From CAYVAP01 sp964521065 (lineage in GTDB: Bacteria > Bacteroidota > Bacteroidia > J057): a stretch of DNA of 7,239 bases. Location: the NCBI GenBank assembly GCA_964521065.1, contig CAZFPQ010000325.1, positions 1 through 7,239 of the forward strand, read 5' to 3'. A program made the position numbers and the translations under genes. The notes beneath the pieces are model-generated. The model was not told where the DNA came from and searched no databases. It saw only the letters and a list, made by a program, of their open reading frames with translations. Shown piece by piece: positions 6,516 through 7,239 of this stretch (positions are counted from its first letter, which is position 1; the number at the start of each line of letters is the position of its first letter).

Positions 6516-6553
6516 AGAAAAATCGAGTTTGGCGGGCCAATCGAGCTTTTTCT
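6516..6553 (-). terminator. Likely terminator of the histidine kinase gene (bulged, possibly bidirectional)
   Basis: AGAAAAA (6516-6522) pairs with TTTTTCT (6547-6553), TCGA (6523-6526) with TCGA (6541-6544), and TTGG (6529-6532) with CCAA (6537-6540). Two-base bulges interrupt the stem on each side and the loop is CGGG on the plus strand. Read on the minus strand the core stem is followed by TTTTTCTTCC. It lies about 60 bases after the kinase stop. The A run on one side and T run on the other make it symmetric. Confidence 0.5.
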
Positions 6554-6575
6554 GACGCTGAGATGGTATGAAAGA

Positions 6576-6605
6576 TCAAGCAAAAGTGCCATAGTTGCTT
6601 TTTGA
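6576..6605 (-). terminator. Weak hairpin just after the histidine kinase stop
   Basis: AAGCAA (6578-6583) pairs with TTGCTT (6595-6600), and TCA/TGA can extend the stem past a three-base bulge. On the minus strand it is followed by TCTTTC, a poor T tract. It could assist termination or protect the mRNA 3' end; the hairpin at 6516-6553 is the better terminator candidate. Confidence 0.25.
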
Positions 6606-6612
6606 CTGTTCC

Positions 6613-7239
6613 TTAGTTTGCCTGATCTAATTTAAGGCTAAATAGAAAGGTAGTGCCTTCTCCGAGGGTACTTTTAACTTGTATGTGTTCCCCGTGCATT
6701 TTTAGCAGATGTTTACAAATGGCTAACCCCAAACCTGTTCCGCCCTTTTCTCGGGACCTGCTTTTATCTACCCGATAAAAGCGGCGGAAGACCTTGTCAT
6801 GGTGTTCGGGCTCGATTCCGGGTCCTTCATCCTCCACCGAAGTGATCAGTTTGTCATTTTCGATCTCCATGCGGATACTTACTTTCCCCTGAGGATCTCC
6901 ATACTTGATCGCATTGTCAACCAGGTTAATCAATACCTGCTGGATCCGTTCTCTATCCGCCAATACCATTACTTCGTCTAAACCGTCAGCCACGATTTCA
7001 CAGGTGATGTCCCGGCTCTTTTTTGTGAATTTATGTTCTAGGGTATCTAGGACTTCTTGGATCAACTCTCTCATGTTGAACTTGCGGATTTTGAGCTCCA
7101 TCTCTCCTGACTCCGCTTGGGTCACGATCAAGAGGTCTTGGACCAAACTCGAAAGTCGATCTGCATTTTTCATGGCTTTCTTCAAAAACCGCATGCGAAC
7201 TTTCTCATCTTCCATGGCCCCATCCATAAGGGTATGGAT
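6613..7239 (-). CDS. Sensor histidine kinase, C-terminal 208 residues (runs off the right edge)
   Basis: Membrane-type two-component kinase fragment, open to the window edge and ending at TAA 6613-6615. Counting from the first whole codon at the edge: residues 1-45 are the end of the dimerisation/phosphotransfer helices (I-H-T-L-M-D-G-A, then A-D-R-L-S-S-L-V-Q-D-L-L). The ATPase domain follows with its N box at 100-114 (Q-Q-V-L-I-N-L-V-D-N-A-I-K-Y-G), G1 D-E-G-P-G-I at 137-142, F box F-R-R-F-Y-R-V-D at 151-158, G2 G-G-T-G-L-G-L-A-I at 166-174 and a G-E-G-T-T-F end motif. All ATP-binding motifs are intact. By alignment to PhoR-like kinases the H-E-L-R-T-P phosphoacceptor histidine should lie about 13 residues beyond the edge. 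The ATG at 7225-7227 is internal, not the start. The partner response regulator is not in the window; it may lie upstream, outside it. The PhoR-like subgroup is suggested by motif style, but the signal sensed cannot be told without the N-terminus. Confidence 0.93.
   Translation of the reverse strand: MHTLMDGAMEDEKVRMRFLKKAMKNADRLSSLVQDLLIVTQAESGEMELKIRKFNMRELIQEVLDTLEHKFTKKSRDITCEIVADGLDEVMVLADRERIQQVLINLVDNAIKYGDPQGKVSIRMEIENDKLITSVEDEGPGIEPEHHDKVFRRFYRVDKSRSREKGGTGLGLAICKHLLKMHGEHIQVKSTLGEGTTFLFSLKLDQAN

Larger units (their letters stand above)
6218..6612. other. 395-base non-coding region between the histidine kinase and large surface-protein genes
   Basis: No credible gene is seen on either strand. 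From the kinase end it holds a weak 6-bp hairpin at 6578-6600, a stronger bulged terminator hairpin at 6516-6553, another hairpin at 6442-6473, copies of TTGAG(G) between 6327 and 6404 in both orientations, a palindromic site at 6305-6320, and the promoter of the large gene at 6254-6284. The stretch from about 6326 to 6425 is visibly A/T-rich compared with the genes, as expected for an upstream control region. Confidence 0.7.

Noticed and set aside
6413..6571. A 52-codon plus-strand ORF in the intergenic region, starting ATG ATT TTT CCT
   Set aside because: No recognisable family, no promoter or ribosome-binding signal before it, and it runs across both intergenic hairpins; more likely chance.
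7225..7227. ATG as the start of a 204-residue histidine kinase
   Set aside because: The reading frame stays open to the window edge and the upstream codons (I-H-T-L) continue the dimerisation helix, so this Met is internal and the gene is truncated by the window.
7234..7236. Histidine at the window edge as the phosphoacceptor
   Set aside because: It lies in I-H-T-L-M-D-G, which aligns about 14 residues after the H-E-L-R-T-P box in PhoR-like kinases; the phosphoacceptor should be outside the window.

Overview
The window reads as a stretch of Bacteroidota chromosome. The evidence is a very large secreted protein ending in a type IX secretion (T9SS) sorting domain, a system largely confined to that phylum; promoter-like elements of the Bacteroidota type (TTTG, 19-bp spacer, TAnnTTT-like box); no Shine-Dalgarno-like sequence before the large gene; and a RuvX N-terminus of the Bacteroidota style. 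Nothing in the window fixes the genus.

All three genes are on the minus strand, so transcription runs from high to low coordinates. At the right edge (6613-7239) is the C-terminal part of a sensor histidine kinase: the rest of its dimerisation helices plus a complete ATPase domain. The phosphoacceptor histidine lies just outside the window. A bulged hairpin with a T-rich tail (6516-6553) is the likely terminator. The gene-free stretch 6218-6612 also holds another hairpin, a cluster of TTGAG(G) half-sites and a short palindrome, and then a good promoter candidate (6254-6284) for the next gene.

The centre (215-6217) is one intact 2000-residue gene for a modular surface or secreted protein. It has a signal peptide, then CARDB-like domains alternating five times with four MAM/jelly-roll-like domains that fall into two subtypes in the order A-A-B-B. 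These are followed by an Ig-like domain that appears to be split by a nested beta-sandwich, four Ig-like repeats, a PKD domain and the T9SS C-terminal signal. No catalytic domain is visible, so an adhesive or structural role at the cell surface or in the matrix is the best inference.

Downstream is a 10-bp hairpin terminator (about 135-167). At the left edge is the first 35 codons of ruvX/yqgF (1-107), a housekeeping RNase H-fold nuclease. The terminator tail runs into a TATCTTTG element that could be the ruvX promoter.

The three genes look like separate transcription units with unrelated jobs (signal transduction, surface adhesion, rRNA maturation). I see no mobile element, CRISPR array, tRNA or rRNA, and no convincing undescribed multi-gene system. 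The most interesting material is the architecture of the giant protein and its upstream control region.
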